A stretch of 64,000 nt of DNA from JABWBD01 sp040768665 (GCA_040768665.1 JAXGMN010000024.1:151853-215852), one strand, 5' to 3'. Positions 55,421-63,660 are shown, numbered from the stretch's first letter. Notes: generated from the letters alone by a model not told the origin. Numbers and translations are program-made.

Positions 55421-55431
55421 TCACGACAATA

Positions 55432-56478
55432 TCACACAATCAGCATGGCATCGCCGTAGCTGTAAAACCGGTATTCCTCGCGAATCGCCTCTTCGTAGGC
55501 ACGCATGACCAATTCGTCTCCGCCGAAAGTCCTTACCATCACCAGGAGCGTTGTCCGCGGGAGATGGAAATTAGTCAATAGTGCGTCGATGGTTTTGAAT
55601 CGATACGGAGGCCGAATGTAGAGTTCGGTTCGCCCGGTGAAAGGCTTGAGTTCACCGTCGGCGGCGGCCGTCTCCAATACCCGCACTACCGTGGTCCCGG
55701 CGACGACCACACGTTTGCCCCCGTCACGGCAACGACGGATTGCGTCGACCGTTTCTTGCCCCACATGAGCCCATTCGGAATGCATCCGGTGTTCGGCGAG
55801 CGTGGCCGTTTCAATCGGGCGGAATGTCCCGTGGCCGACGTGCAAGGTCACCCAGGCAAGCGTTATTCCGCGCTCTCGGAGCGATTGAAGAAGGGCCTCC
55901 GTGAAGTGCAGCCCGGCAGTGGGGGCAGCAATCGCTCCCGGTTTGTTAGCGAAGACGGTCTGATACTGCTGGCGGTCCGCCTCCACCATCTCACCCCTCC
56001 GGATGTAGGGTGGCAGGGGAATCCGCCCAATTCTGTCCAGCAATGCCAACGCTTCCTCGTCTCGTTCGGGCCGGACAAGCCAGACCCCCCCAGACTGCTT
56101 CACGCCGACGCGCAGCCGACCGTCTTCTCGGCCTTCGGGGTCAAGCAGGGTAATCGTCTCGTTTGTTTCCAAGGTGCCCCGGGTCTTACCGAGCACCCGC
56201 CAGAACCCCTCTGGAGTAGCATCGAGAAACAGGCCCTCCCATCGGCCACCCGTTTTCGTCCGAAAGCCCACGAGCCGGGCAGGAACGACACGCGTGTTGT
56301 TGAGCACGAGGCAATCGCCGGCTTGCAGCAACTCGGGAAGATTTCGGACATGCCAATGAGACAACGAGTTATGGACGCGGTCTACCACTAGTAGCCGCGC
56401 ATCGGCTCGCCGTGGGAGCGGTGCCTGCGCAATCAGGTTCCGCGGAAGCTGGTAGTCGTACCGCTCAATCTCGCCCAT
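55432..56478 (-). CDS. queA: S-adenosylmethionine:tRNA ribosyltransferase-isomerase QueA
   Basis: 348 residues, the usual length. It transfers the ribosyl part of AdoMet to preQ1 in tRNA, making epoxyqueuosine, the substrate of QueG. Family blocks are YDYQLPRNLIAQAPLPRRAD near the start, ARLLVVDR, GDCLVLNNTRVVPARLVGF, RYQTVFA-type segment QQYQTVFANKPGAIAAPTAG then LHFTEALL, VTLHVGHGTFRPI and the C-terminal NFHLPRTTLLVMV. ATG 56478 is the natural start. It is divergent from the glycosyltransferase gene. Confidence 0.96.
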   Translation of the reverse strand: MGEIERYDYQLPRNLIAQAPLPRRADARLLVVDRVHNSLSHWHVRNLPELLQAGDCLVLNNTRVVPARLVGFRTKTGGRWEGLFLDATPEGFWRVLGKTRGTLETNETITLLDPEGREDGRLRVGVKQSGGVWLVRPERDEEALALLDRIGRIPLPPYIRRGEMVEADRQQYQTVFANKPGAIAAPTAGLHFTEALLQSLRERGITLAWVTLHVGHGTFRPIETATLAEHRMHSEWAHVGQETVDAIRRCRDGGKRVVVAGTTVVRVLETAAADGELKPFTGRTELYIRPPYRFKTIDALLTNFHLPRTTLLVMVRTFGGDELVMRAYEEAIREEYRFYSYGDAMLIV

Positions 56479-56591
56479 GGTTTCCGAACCGACCGAGTCC
56501 TCTCAATCTCTGCTTTGTCCTTTCAACGTAGATTGAGTATAAGCCCTTGTTGTCCATCCGTGCAGAGCTTCCCAAGCACGCGAATTTGGCC

Positions 56592-57722
56592 ATGGCCGCA
56601 CAACTGGCATTGTGTATCACGGATCTGAACATCGGCGGGGCAGAGCGGGCCCTGGTCGAACTGGCCCTCCGTGCCGATCGCGATCGATTTCACCCCGTTG
56701 TCTATTGTCTCGGGCCACGGCCCTGTCCAGCTTCCCTGTCCCTCCTTCCCCCACTCGAGGAGGAAGGGATCGACGTGCACTTCCTCAACGGGCGACGGAA
56801 GCTCGATCTGGCAGCGGTCGCGCGCCGGTTGCGTCAACTACTTGCCCGGCAAAAAGCCGACCTGGTGCAAACCTTCCTCTTCCACGCAAACTTCGTAGGA
56901 CGACTGGCGACCCGCGGCGCATGCGTCCCTCGCGTGGTGTCCGGCATCCGTGTCGCCGAACGGCAGCAGCGGTGGCACCTCTGGGCCGACTGGCTGACTT
57001 CGCGTTGGGTCGATCGCTATGTCTGTGTCAGCCATTCGGTGGCAGATTTCTCGGTCCGTGAGGCCCGGTTGCCCGCCCGGAAGATCATCGTCATCCCAAA
57101 CGGAATCGACGTCGGGCTCTATCGAGCCGTTTCGCCCGCGGATCTGCGGCAATTTGGGATCGCACCTGGACGCCAGGTTGTTACCTACGTCGGCAGGCTG
57201 GACGTGCAGAAGGGGCTGGATTGGCTCATTTCCTCAGCCCCCGAATGGCTCGCCCTGGATCGCCACCGCGAACTGCTGCTTGTTGGGAAAGGCCCGGTAG
57301 AGGCGGCACTACGGCGCCAAGCGGCGGCCACCGAGTTTGCGAACCGAATTCATTTCCTTGGATGGCAAAGCGACATCCCGCAGATCCTGGCGGCGAGTCA
57401 GTTGCTCGTCTTGCCGTCGCGGTGGGAAGGAATGCCCAATGTCGTTCTCCAGGCCATGGCTAGCGGACTGCCTGTGGTCGCGACCGACGTAGAAGGGGTC
57501 CGTGAACTGCTCGGGCCGGAAGCGGAGATGCAGACTGTGGCGTTCGGCGATTCTGACGCGCTTTCCGAACGGCTTTGCATCCTCCTTGCAGATCCCCCTC
57601 TTGCCAGGCGGCTGGGGCAGGCGAACCGCGTGAGAGCGGAAAACGAGTTCGCAATCTCACGGATGGTCGCGGCCTACGAGGACCTGTGGGACTCGGTCCT
57701 GCGGAGTGATTTTGCCGGATAG
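56592..57722 (+). CDS. GT4-family glycosyltransferase
   Basis: 376 residues from ATG 56592 (a TTG 15 codons upstream gives a weaker N-terminus). GT-B fold: LALCITDLNIGGAERALVEL at the N-terminus, VSHSVADFSVREARLPARKI, IVIPNGIDVGLYRAV at the linker, VVTYVGRLDVQKGLDWLI, and the nucleotide-sugar motif PSRWEGMPNVVLQAMASGLP. The second Glu of the E-x7-E motif is Gln here (EGMPNVVLQ), an unusual substitution. It probably decorates envelope polysaccharide or lipid. It precedes mraZ by 178 bp. Confidence 0.9.
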   Translation: MAAQLALCITDLNIGGAERALVELALRADRDRFHPVVYCLGPRPCPASLSLLPPLEEEGIDVHFLNGRRKLDLAAVARRLRQLLARQKADLVQTFLFHANFVGRLATRGACVPRVVSGIRVAERQQRWHLWADWLTSRWVDRYVCVSHSVADFSVREARLPARKIIVIPNGIDVGLYRAVSPADLRQFGIAPGRQVVTYVGRLDVQKGLDWLISSAPEWLALDRHRELLLVGKGPVEAALRRQAAATEFANRIHFLGWQSDIPQILAASQLLVLPSRWEGMPNVVLQAMASGLPVVATDVEGVRELLGPEAEMQTVAFGDSDALSERLCILLADPPLARRLGQANRVRAENEFAISRMVAAYEDLWDSVLRSDFAG

Positions 57723-57833
57723 AAAAATTTTTTCGGCCACTTACGTCGCTCTCCATCGCTGGAAGTCGGTCTGCTGCCGATAGCTAGGAGAATCGGTCTT
57801 GTCGAAGGGCCGTCAAGCCGATCGAAGGTGTGC

Positions 57834-57861
57834 TTGACGCGGCCAACATTCTGGATATCTT
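57834..57861 (+). promoter_or_regulatory. Predicted sigma-70 promoter of mraZ
   Basis: TTGACG (57834-57839) and TATCTT (57856-57861) are separated by 16 bp. The MraZ boxes begin 10 bp after the -10 element, around the expected start site, which suits autorepression. Confidence 0.55.
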
Positions 57862-57870
57862 TGGGTCTCA

Positions 57871-57895
57871 GTGGGGAGCCGTGGGGAGCTGTGGT
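57871..57895 (+). promoter_or_regulatory. MraZ operator, three direct repeats
   Basis: GTGGG-GAGCC-GTGGG-GAGCT-GTGGT: three boxes on a 10-bp period immediately before the mraZ ATG. MraZ of other bacteria binds TGGG-type boxes spaced by 5 nt upstream of its own gene. The boxes replace a normal ribosome-binding site and so may affect translation as well. Confidence 0.8.
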
Positions 57896-57900
57896 GACGG

Positions 57901-58347
57901 ATGTATCTGACTGGAACATTCATCCGTGCGATTGATGAAAAACTCCGCATCGCGATTCCCAAGCGGCTGCGCGATGACCTGAATTGCCCGCCCGGAGGGT
58001 GGGTCTATGTTGCGCCAGGAACCGACGGATCGTTAGCGATTTACACCGAGGAGGCTTTTGGACGGCTCGGCGAGCGGATCGCGAAAGCATCGCCGACCCA
58101 TCAGCAAGTTCGGGCATTTACTCGGCTATTCTATGCTCAGGCCCAGCGGGTCGAATTGGATCGTCAGGGACGAATTCGCGTCCCGCCGGAGCTGGCACAA
58201 CTCGCACAACTGGAAAAGGAAGCTGTACTCCTGGGGGTTCAGGATCACCTTGAGCTGTGGTCGTCTGAACGTTGGAAGGTGTATTTGGAGGACCGGCAGG
58301 CTCACTTCGACGAGATCGCTGAGTCTGCTTTGGGCGAAATCCCGTAA
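57901..58347 (+). CDS. mraZ: Transcriptional regulator MraZ
   Basis: 148 residues made of two AbrB-like SpoVT repeats: TGTFIRAIDEKLRIAIPKRL near the N-terminus and AQRVELDRQGRIRVPPELAQ in the second half. The DXXXR signatures of the family (DEKLR, DRQGR) are both present. MraZ is a ring-forming DNA-binding protein that controls its own operon and rsmH. In this lineage the downstream division genes (ftsL, ftsI, murE...) are absent, as expected for planctomycetes. The start ATG 57901 follows directly on the third operator box. Confidence 0.94.
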   Translation: MYLTGTFIRAIDEKLRIAIPKRLRDDLNCPPGGWVYVAPGTDGSLAIYTEEAFGRLGERIAKASPTHQQVRAFTRLFYAQAQRVELDRQGRIRVPPELAQLAQLEKEAVLLGVQDHLELWSSERWKVYLEDRQAHFDEIAESALGEIP

Positions 58348-58742
58348 ACGCGAGCCATCGACACAGCAGGAGAACAAGAGCACTCGCAACCGAACAACTT
58401 ACCGTCGTCCGTCCGATGATTCGCTGCGCGTGGGAACAGAGACGCCAGTCCCGGCCACCTGATTGACGTCTCCGCATAGCCGCTAGGGGGCGAAGCCGGT
58501 TTTCACGATTGGGGAGCCCACGGAAGAGCCCCTCCGCTGCGAATGGCTGTCCATTGTCATCTTCGCAGACAATGGGCAGCGAGTGCTTTACCTCGCTCGG
58601 GCACAAGGACGTGCCCGAGGTGGAGCGCTGGCTGTTGGCACGGTTCTGTTACGGGGACTGGCATTTCGCCAGACGACCTCGAACGCGTCACGCGGAAGTG
58701 CTATCCCCGTCATGGAACCGTGCCTATCCTGTGAGCGCCTGA
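58348..58742 (+). other. mraZ-rsmH intergenic region with strong hairpins
   Basis: 395 bp with no convincing gene. Two stable hairpins are visible: GCTGTCCATTGTC (58546-58558) with GACAATGGGCAGC (58568-58580), 13 pairs including one G-U, and CTCGGGCAC (58596-58604) with GTGCCCGAG (58611-58619). The latter is 9 perfect pairs around AAGGAC. They may form a structured leader of rsmH. Open frames of about 75 codons here lack coding features. Confidence 0.55.
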
Positions 58743-59633
58743 ATGAATCCGCCCCCTTCCCGGCACGTGCCCGTTCTTCTGGACGAAATCGTTCACTGGC
58801 TTGAGCCTCAGCCAGGCAGGGTGCTCGTCGATGGAACTCTCGGAGGCGGTGGTCACACGCGAGCCCTGGCGGAGCGAGTTTGTCCCGGGGGCCGAGTGAT
58901 TTCTCTGGACCGCGACCCGGCTGCTATCGAGGCTGCTGTACCCAGTTTGTCAGGGCTGCCCGTGGAGTTGGTCCATGCCAACTTCGCCAACTTGACGGAG
59001 GTGCTCGCCGAATTGGCCATCGCGGAGGTGGACGGTGTGGTGCTGGACCTCGGGCTGTCGAGCGATCAGCTTGTGGACGAGAGCCGGGGTTTCAGTTTCT
59101 CCGCGGACGGTCCTCTGGATCTCAGGTTCGATCCCACTCGTGGCGAACCGGCTTCACGACTGGTTAATCGGCTGAGCGCGGACAGTCTGGCCGACCTGAT
59201 CTACCGCTATGGGGAGGAACGCTACAGCCGCAGGATTGCGCGGGCGGTTGTCGAGACCCGGCGGCGCGAGCCAATTCGAACGGCGGCGGACCTGGCGGAA
59301 CTTGTGCGAAGGGTCGTTCCGCGGTCTCGGACGGCTGGCTCCATTGACCCGGCGACTCGAACCTTTCAGGCCTTGCGAATTGCAGTCAACGACGAATTGA
59401 AGTGGCTGGAAGTTGCTTTGCGTCGCACCGCGAGCCTCCTTCGACCAGGGGGAAGGTTCGCGGTGATTAGTTTCCACTCGCTGGAAGATCGGCGAGTGAA
59501 AGAAGAGTTTCGCAGCAACTTCGCCTACGAGGTGCTGACCCGTCGTCCTGTTACCCCTACTCCTGGGGAGATTGAGCGGAATCCCCGGTCGAGAAGTGCG
59601 AAGTTACGGGTTGCCGCGCGGACAGCAAAATAG
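58743..59633 (+). CDS. rsmH: 16S rRNA (cytosine1402-N4)-methyltransferase RsmH
   Basis: 296 residues. It methylates C1402 of 16S rRNA with AdoMet. Motifs: HVPVLLDEIVHWLEPQPGRV at the N-terminus, the AdoMet loop VDGTLGGGGHTRALAERV, DGVVLDLGLSSDQLVDESRG, PLDLRFDPTRGEPA and the C-terminal FAVISFHSLEDRRVKEEFR. It follows mraZ in the standard order but after a 395-bp gap. The next gene encodes a LysM protein instead of ftsL. Confidence 0.95.
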   Translation: MNPPPSRHVPVLLDEIVHWLEPQPGRVLVDGTLGGGGHTRALAERVCPGGRVISLDRDPAAIEAAVPSLSGLPVELVHANFANLTEVLAELAIAEVDGVVLDLGLSSDQLVDESRGFSFSADGPLDLRFDPTRGEPASRLVNRLSADSLADLIYRYGEERYSRRIARAVVETRRREPIRTAADLAELVRRVVPRSRTAGSIDPATRTFQALRIAVNDELKWLEVALRRTASLLRPGGRFAVISFHSLEDRRVKEEFRSNFAYEVLTRRPVTPTPGEIERNPRSRSAKLRVAARTAK

Positions 59634-59797
59634 TAAAAGGCTGCGGTCCAACAGTCGATCAGGAAGAAGGGACGGGCTCCGCGCTACTGCACCTCTGGTA
59701 TCCTCTGCTCACGCCACCGGACGAGCTCTCCTGTTTTTTTCCGGTTTTTTTCAGGCTCGGCAGGAAGCCGCGCTGCTTTTTCCCGCAGGGATGTGCC

Positions 59798-61246
59798 ATG
59801 TCCAAGAGAAATCGATCGTTCCCCTCCTCGGACGAGCTTTCCAACGACTTTTCGCTCCCCCCGACAGGCTCGGATCCTGCCCCTGAACTAGGCAGCGTCC
59901 CGCTTTCCCTCGGCAAGGAAGTGAGAATTGGGCTTGGGATTATCGTCGTCTTGCTTATTGTCCTGACACTCGTCTTCGTCCGCCGCGTGCGCGGTCCCGG
60001 CGAAGACGTTGCATCCACCGCTGAAAGCTCGGTTGAGCCGACCGTCCCCGCAGACAGCGGCCAGACCACCGATTCCACAATTCGTCTTCCAGGCCAGCCC
60101 ACGGTGATCAGTGCAACGGCCGATGCCAACGTGATTCCAGCTTCCGGCACGCTCCAAGTATGGTCCGGCAGCGATGCGACCGCGACGGCGCCCCCTCAGA
60201 CCGCAGCAGCGTCTCCTCCGTCTTTCATGCCCAAACTGGTATCCGATGCGCCGTCGCCGCGTTACGCCGGCTACGGTGGCCAAGACACGACTGGATCGGC
60301 TGCCATGTCCTGGCAGCCAAGCGACGCCGGGTCGGCTACCGTTGAGACTGACCCCTCCACGGTGCCTGCCACGCAATTCCCCGCTTCGTTTGCACCACAA
60401 ACGCAAGCCGAGTCGGCTGACACCGGCGAAGCACTTGTGGTAGCGTCGGACGAGACCAACCCGTTGCGATTGCCACCCACCGTCGCCGAAATAAGCACCG
60501 AACCTGCCCTACCGCCGTCGACGGCGACTGCCCCGGTGTACGATGCGGGTTCTGCGCCCCGCTACGACAGCAGTGATTCCTCGGCTACCAAGCTACCCGC
60601 GGCCAGCTTGCCTGCTTACTCGGGCGATCCCGGCTCGGGAGAGCCGGACAGTCCACGATCGACCTATCGTGCGCTTGCGACGACCTCTGCTCCGGCACAG
60701 GCAACGATCAACCATGCCGCTCTCGGGGGCGGCAACAGCGTTGCGGAGGCCGTGGCGCGAAACAAGGGAAGCTACACCATTCTGCCCGGCGATAGTTACT
60801 GGACGATCTCGGAAAAGCTCTACGGCACCGGGGGATATTTCCGCGCCCTGGCCGAGCACAACCGGGAGAAGTTTCCTCGAGAGAACCAGTTGTTGGTCGG
60901 CGAAACGATCGCTGCACCGTCCGCGGAGCAGCTTACCGCGAACTACCCAAGCCTGTGTCCGAAGCCGGGCCATCGGGAAATCGCCGCGGAGCGAGCTCGA
61001 ATCCTGAACACATCGACGCGCGTGGCCGGCGGAAGGACGTACTCGGTCCAGGAGGGAGATAACCTCTTCGATATCGCCAAGTTCGAGCTCGGCAAGGCGG
61101 CTCGCTGGGTGGAGATCTACGAACTGAATCGCGAGGTGCTGGGCAAACAGCTCGACTATCTCACGCCCGGAATGCAGCTTGTGCTGCCCGACGACCGCCC
61201 GTCAGGGACGATCACCGAACGTCCGGGGCAGAGCTATCAGCGATAA
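59798..61246 (+). CDS. Membrane-anchored LysM-domain protein
   Basis: 482 residues. A cytoplasmic N-terminus (MSKRNRSFPSSDELSNDF), one membrane helix (IGLGIIVVLLIVLTLVFV, about 44-61), then a Ser/Thr/Ala/Pro-rich linker of about 260 residues and two LysM-type domains. These are GSYTILPGDSYWTISEKLYG at about 325 and RTYSVQEGDNLFDIAKFELG at about 410, with LTPGMQLVLPDDRP at the end. It should bind peptidoglycan or a related glycan from the inner membrane. It sits where ftsL/ftsI would lie in other dcw clusters. The 160-bp gap before it has only a T-rich stretch. Confidence 0.85.
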   Translation: MSKRNRSFPSSDELSNDFSLPPTGSDPAPELGSVPLSLGKEVRIGLGIIVVLLIVLTLVFVRRVRGPGEDVASTAESSVEPTVPADSGQTTDSTIRLPGQPTVISATADANVIPASGTLQVWSGSDATATAPPQTAAASPPSFMPKLVSDAPSPRYAGYGGQDTTGSAAMSWQPSDAGSATVETDPSTVPATQFPASFAPQTQAESADTGEALVVASDETNPLRLPPTVAEISTEPALPPSTATAPVYDAGSAPRYDSSDSSATKLPAASLPAYSGDPGSGEPDSPRSTYRALATTSAPAQATINHAALGGGNSVAEAVARNKGSYTILPGDSYWTISEKLYGTGGYFRALAEHNREKFPRENQLLVGETIAAPSAEQLTANYPSLCPKPGHREIAAERARILNTSTRVAGGRTYSVQEGDNLFDIAKFELGKAARWVEIYELNREVLGKQLDYLTPGMQLVLPDDRPSGTITERPGQSYQR

Positions 61247-61271
61247 GCAACTCGAACCGGCGACTGGATCC

Positions 61272-61760
61272 GTGGCACGACGCCAGCGCAAGCAAGCCGT
61301 CGCGAAGATCATTTCCGGAGGGCAAACCGGTGTCGACCGCGCGGCGTTGGACGTCGCCATGGAGTTGGGCATTCCGCACGGCGGTTGGTGCCCCCGAGGC
61401 CGTCTGGCCGAAGACGGGACGATCCCGTCCAAGTACCGGCTCGTCGAGACGGAGTCGTCGGAGTACCGAGTCCGCACGGAACGGAATGTAGCGGACTCCG
61501 ACGCGACGCTGATTCTCCATCGTGGGCCAATGAGCGGAGGTACCGATCTCACCCTCCGTCTGGCCAGCCGCTATGGAAAACCGCGACTGACCGTCGACCT
61601 CGACCATCCGCTTTCCCCAGAGGAGATTCGCGGTTGGCTCAAAAGAAACCGCGTGCGTACGCTCAACGTCGCCGGCCCTCGCGAAAGTCAGAGCCCCGGG
61701 ATCCACGCTCAGGCCGAGGCGCATCTTCGTCGCGTTCTTGGCTGTGACAGCGATTCCTGA
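61272..61760 (+). CDS. SLOG-family putative molybdenum-carrier/nucleotide-binding protein
   Basis: 162 residues from GTG 61272. The Rossmann-like SLOG (cpYpsA) fold is visible in KIISGGQTGVDRAALDVAME, GIPHGGWCPRGRLAEDGTIP, DATLILHRGPMSGGTDLTL and YGKPRLTVDLDHPLSPEEIR. The family includes proteins labelled 'putative molybdenum carrier', but most members probably bind a nucleotide or its derivative. It lies 25 bp after the LysM gene and could be co-transcribed with it. No molybdenum cofactor genes are nearby. Confidence 0.82.
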   Translation: MARRQRKQAVAKIISGGQTGVDRAALDVAMELGIPHGGWCPRGRLAEDGTIPSKYRLVETESSEYRVRTERNVADSDATLILHRGPMSGGTDLTLRLASRYGKPRLTVDLDHPLSPEEIRGWLKRNRVRTLNVAGPRESQSPGIHAQAEAHLRRVLGCDSDS

Positions 61761-61832
61761 GGAGCCTTGAACAGGCGGAGATATCGTTGATGAGACAAAA
61801 CCTCTCGCGCGGGACTCGGCCGTGTCTGCGCG

Positions 61833-62678
61833 TTACTCCGAAGCCTGAGCCCGCCCCAACCTATCGACGAAGTCGACGAGTTTCTCGAAATACGCAGGCG
61901 TTTGCGGATCATTGTGCCCCAAGCCGCGAAGCGGGATGAATTCTTTTGGTTCGTTTGCCGCTTCGAACAGTTTGCGTCCGAACGCGAATGCGACAATTTC
62001 GTCATTCTCGCTGTGGCTTTGCAGGAGGGGGCCGTTGTACCGCGAGATCTTGCCGGCCGCATCGAATCGGTTGCGAATCAACAACCGGACCGGCAGCCAT
62101 GGATAGATTGCTGCCGCCACATCGGGGACGGAACTGAAGGTGCTCTCGAGCACGAGCCCCTTGGCGCCGTTGGCGGCGGCCAGTTCTACCGCCACCGTTC
62201 CGCCCAGCGACCGCCCCATGACGACGATCTCGTTTTCCGCCACGCCAGCCCGACGGGCCAACCATGCCCTCGCGGCGCGGGCATCGGCATACATTCCCGC
62301 CTCGTTCGGGTGGCCCTCGCTCCGGCCATAGCCTCGGTAGTCGAAACAGAGGACCGACACGTCTACACGGTCGTGCAGAGTCCTGAGCGTTTCGGCGCGG
62401 TGCGTAACGTTCCCGGCGTTGCCATGGCAGAAGAGGATGATCGCCCGCGGCTTTTGGTGCGGAACGTACCAGCCATGGAGCTTGACACCGTCTGACGCGG
62501 AGAACCACGCGTCTTCGAACTGCAATCCGGGCGGCTGCCAGCTTTCGCCCTCCGGATAGCGCGTCGGGAAGAAGAGGAGCGACTCTTCGAGCAGCATCAT
62601 GATTCCCATCACTGCGAGGTAAGCGACGGCAAGCACTAGAACGGCACGTGCGCCCCGTCGATACTGCGAAATTGGCAT
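61833..62678 (-). CDS. Membrane-anchored alpha/beta hydrolase
   Basis: 281 residues from ATG 62678 (the longer frame reads into the tRNA). An N-terminal helix (GARAVLVLAVAYLAVMGIMM) anchors it. The hydrolase fold has FCHGNAGNVTHRAETLRTL, the nucleophile Ser in VVMGRSLGGTVAVELA, Asp in LLQSHSENDEIVAFAF and His in PLRGLGHNDPQ. It belongs to the BEM46/DUF1749-like group of membrane hydrolases; the substrate is unknown. It is convergent with the SLOG gene across a 72-bp gap. Confidence 0.88.
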   Translation of the reverse strand: MPISQYRRGARAVLVLAVAYLAVMGIMMLLEESLLFFPTRYPEGESWQPPGLQFEDAWFSASDGVKLHGWYVPHQKPRAIILFCHGNAGNVTHRAETLRTLHDRVDVSVLCFDYRGYGRSEGHPNEAGMYADARAARAWLARRAGVAENEIVVMGRSLGGTVAVELAAANGAKGLVLESTFSSVPDVAAAIYPWLPVRLLIRNRFDAAGKISRYNGPLLQSHSENDEIVAFAFGRKLFEAANEPKEFIPLRGLGHNDPQTPAYFEKLVDFVDRLGRAQASE

Positions 62679-62756
62679 GCGCGACTCGCGGCTCAAGAGA
62701 CCCGCTACACTCTTTCGGAGGAGATGAGGGGCGGGAGAAAGCCGGGAAGAAAGAAG

Positions 62757-62829
62757 AGGCGCCGATCGGAGTCGAACCGATAAATCGCGGATTTGCAATC
62801 CGCTGCCTTATCCATTTGGCTACGGCGCC
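62757..62829 (-). tRNA. tRNA-Cys (GCA)
   Basis: 73-nt cloverleaf on the minus strand. The acceptor stem pairs GGCGCCG (62829-62823) with CGGCGCC (62764-62758), with U73 as the discriminator, as expected for tRNA-Cys. The D arm has GCC-AAATGGATAA-GGC. The anticodon stem-loop GCGGA-TTGCAAA-TCCGC has anticodon GCA at 62794-62796. The T arm is ATCGG-TTCGACT-CCGAT. CCA is not encoded. Confidence 0.95.
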
Positions 62830-62920
62830 ATCGCATTGCTAACAAAGAGGGTAAGAAATACCGACGGCCCGGTCAATAGGGGTTCGTTCCGCCCGCAAGG
62901 CGACGGCTAAACTCAGGTGA

Positions 62921-63002
62921 CGAAAGCGGGACAGGCACCGCAACAGCTCGTATTTCATTGCGCAGCAGACTACCCCAAGCTGCCGAGCCAGCCCCCTTTT
63001 TC
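62921..63002. repeat. Family-1 palindromic repeat, degenerate copy
   Basis: CGAAAGCGGGACAGGCACCG on the left and GCCAGCCCCCTTTTTCG on the right, about 55 bp apart, with inner CAACAGCTCGTATTTC. The ends are more diverged than in other copies. The surrounding 62830-63182 region holds no supported gene. Confidence 0.65.
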
Positions 63003-63134
63003 GGCGGCCTCCGTGCGCGCGTCGGGAGGGCCGGAGATGGTCGCGTGGAAGGAGTTGCGAGGGTGGATGTGGCGGACAAGGGCGCCGATTTTCCAAAACT
63101 CTTTGCCCCGGACCACCCGGTGCCTGCAGGGGGA

Positions 63135-63162
63135 GGGATGAGGGATGAGGGATGAGAGATGA
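63135..63162. repeat. 7-bp tandem repeat
   Basis: Four units of GGGATGA (the last reads GAGATGA), just upstream of a family-2 repeat. Likely slippage-prone. Confidence 0.8.
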
Positions 63163-63182
63163 GGGGACGAGGGCACGGCGAG

Positions 63183-63530
63183 TGTGTGGCCACCAAGACG
63201 ACGATTTCTCAAATCCGAGGGCGTTTGGTGGCCACGCGCTTTTGGGTGGTTAGACCGGATGATTTGCGGCCGATGCGAGGCTTCGCCAGCGGCTCGGGGC
63301 CCGGGAGGGAGTCTCGCTGCGAACCTCGAGCGGACGCGAATTGCTGTCGGGAAGGAGCAGTTGCTGCGGGAGGAAGTGAAGCGAATTGTCAAAGATCTGC
63401 GAAGCAGGAAGGCGTCGACGCCCTCGGGTCTGCCCCGTGGACAAATATGATCATTTGTCCATGTGTCAGCATAGTCGATGCGGCGCGATCTGTGAAGAGG
63501 CATTTTTCGGCCAGAGCCGAAAATATTTCA
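63183..63530 (+). repeat. Family-2 structured repeat, copy B2
   Basis: Hairpin 1 arms GTGGCCACCAA (63186-63196) and TTGGTGGCCAC (63225-63235), trailer CGCGCTTTTGGGTGGTTAG, TTGTCAAAGATCTGCGAAGC, hairpin 2 TGGACAAA (63438-63445) with TTTGTCCA (63454-63461), and GTCGATGCGGCGCGATC. It pairs with copy B1 at 34190-34512 and has the purine-rich extension after it. Confidence 0.8.
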
Positions 63531-63660
63531 GGGTGGGAGGGGGGATGACAGAAAGATTGATGACAGAGGGATTGGGCGGGGCGAGGAGAGAGGGGAAAGG
63601 AAGATGGTGGAAAAGAAGATGAAGAAGATGCAGAAGAGGGGATCCCCTGATTTGGGAATC
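63530..63660 (+). other. Purine-rich tract beside a family-2 repeat
   Basis: Almost only A and G on the plus strand for about 120 bp (for example GGAAGATGGTGGAAAAGAAG). Copy B1 has the equivalent tract on its own downstream side (33913-34189, reversed). It seems to be part of that repeat subfamily. Confidence 0.55.

Noticed and set aside
58509..58742. 77-codon frame between mraZ and rsmH
   Set aside because: No ribosome-binding site or motif; the region is better explained by hairpins.
63135..63162. 7-bp tandem repeat as an origin iteron array
   Set aside because: Only four units, no replication initiator gene and no AT-rich unwinding region nearby.
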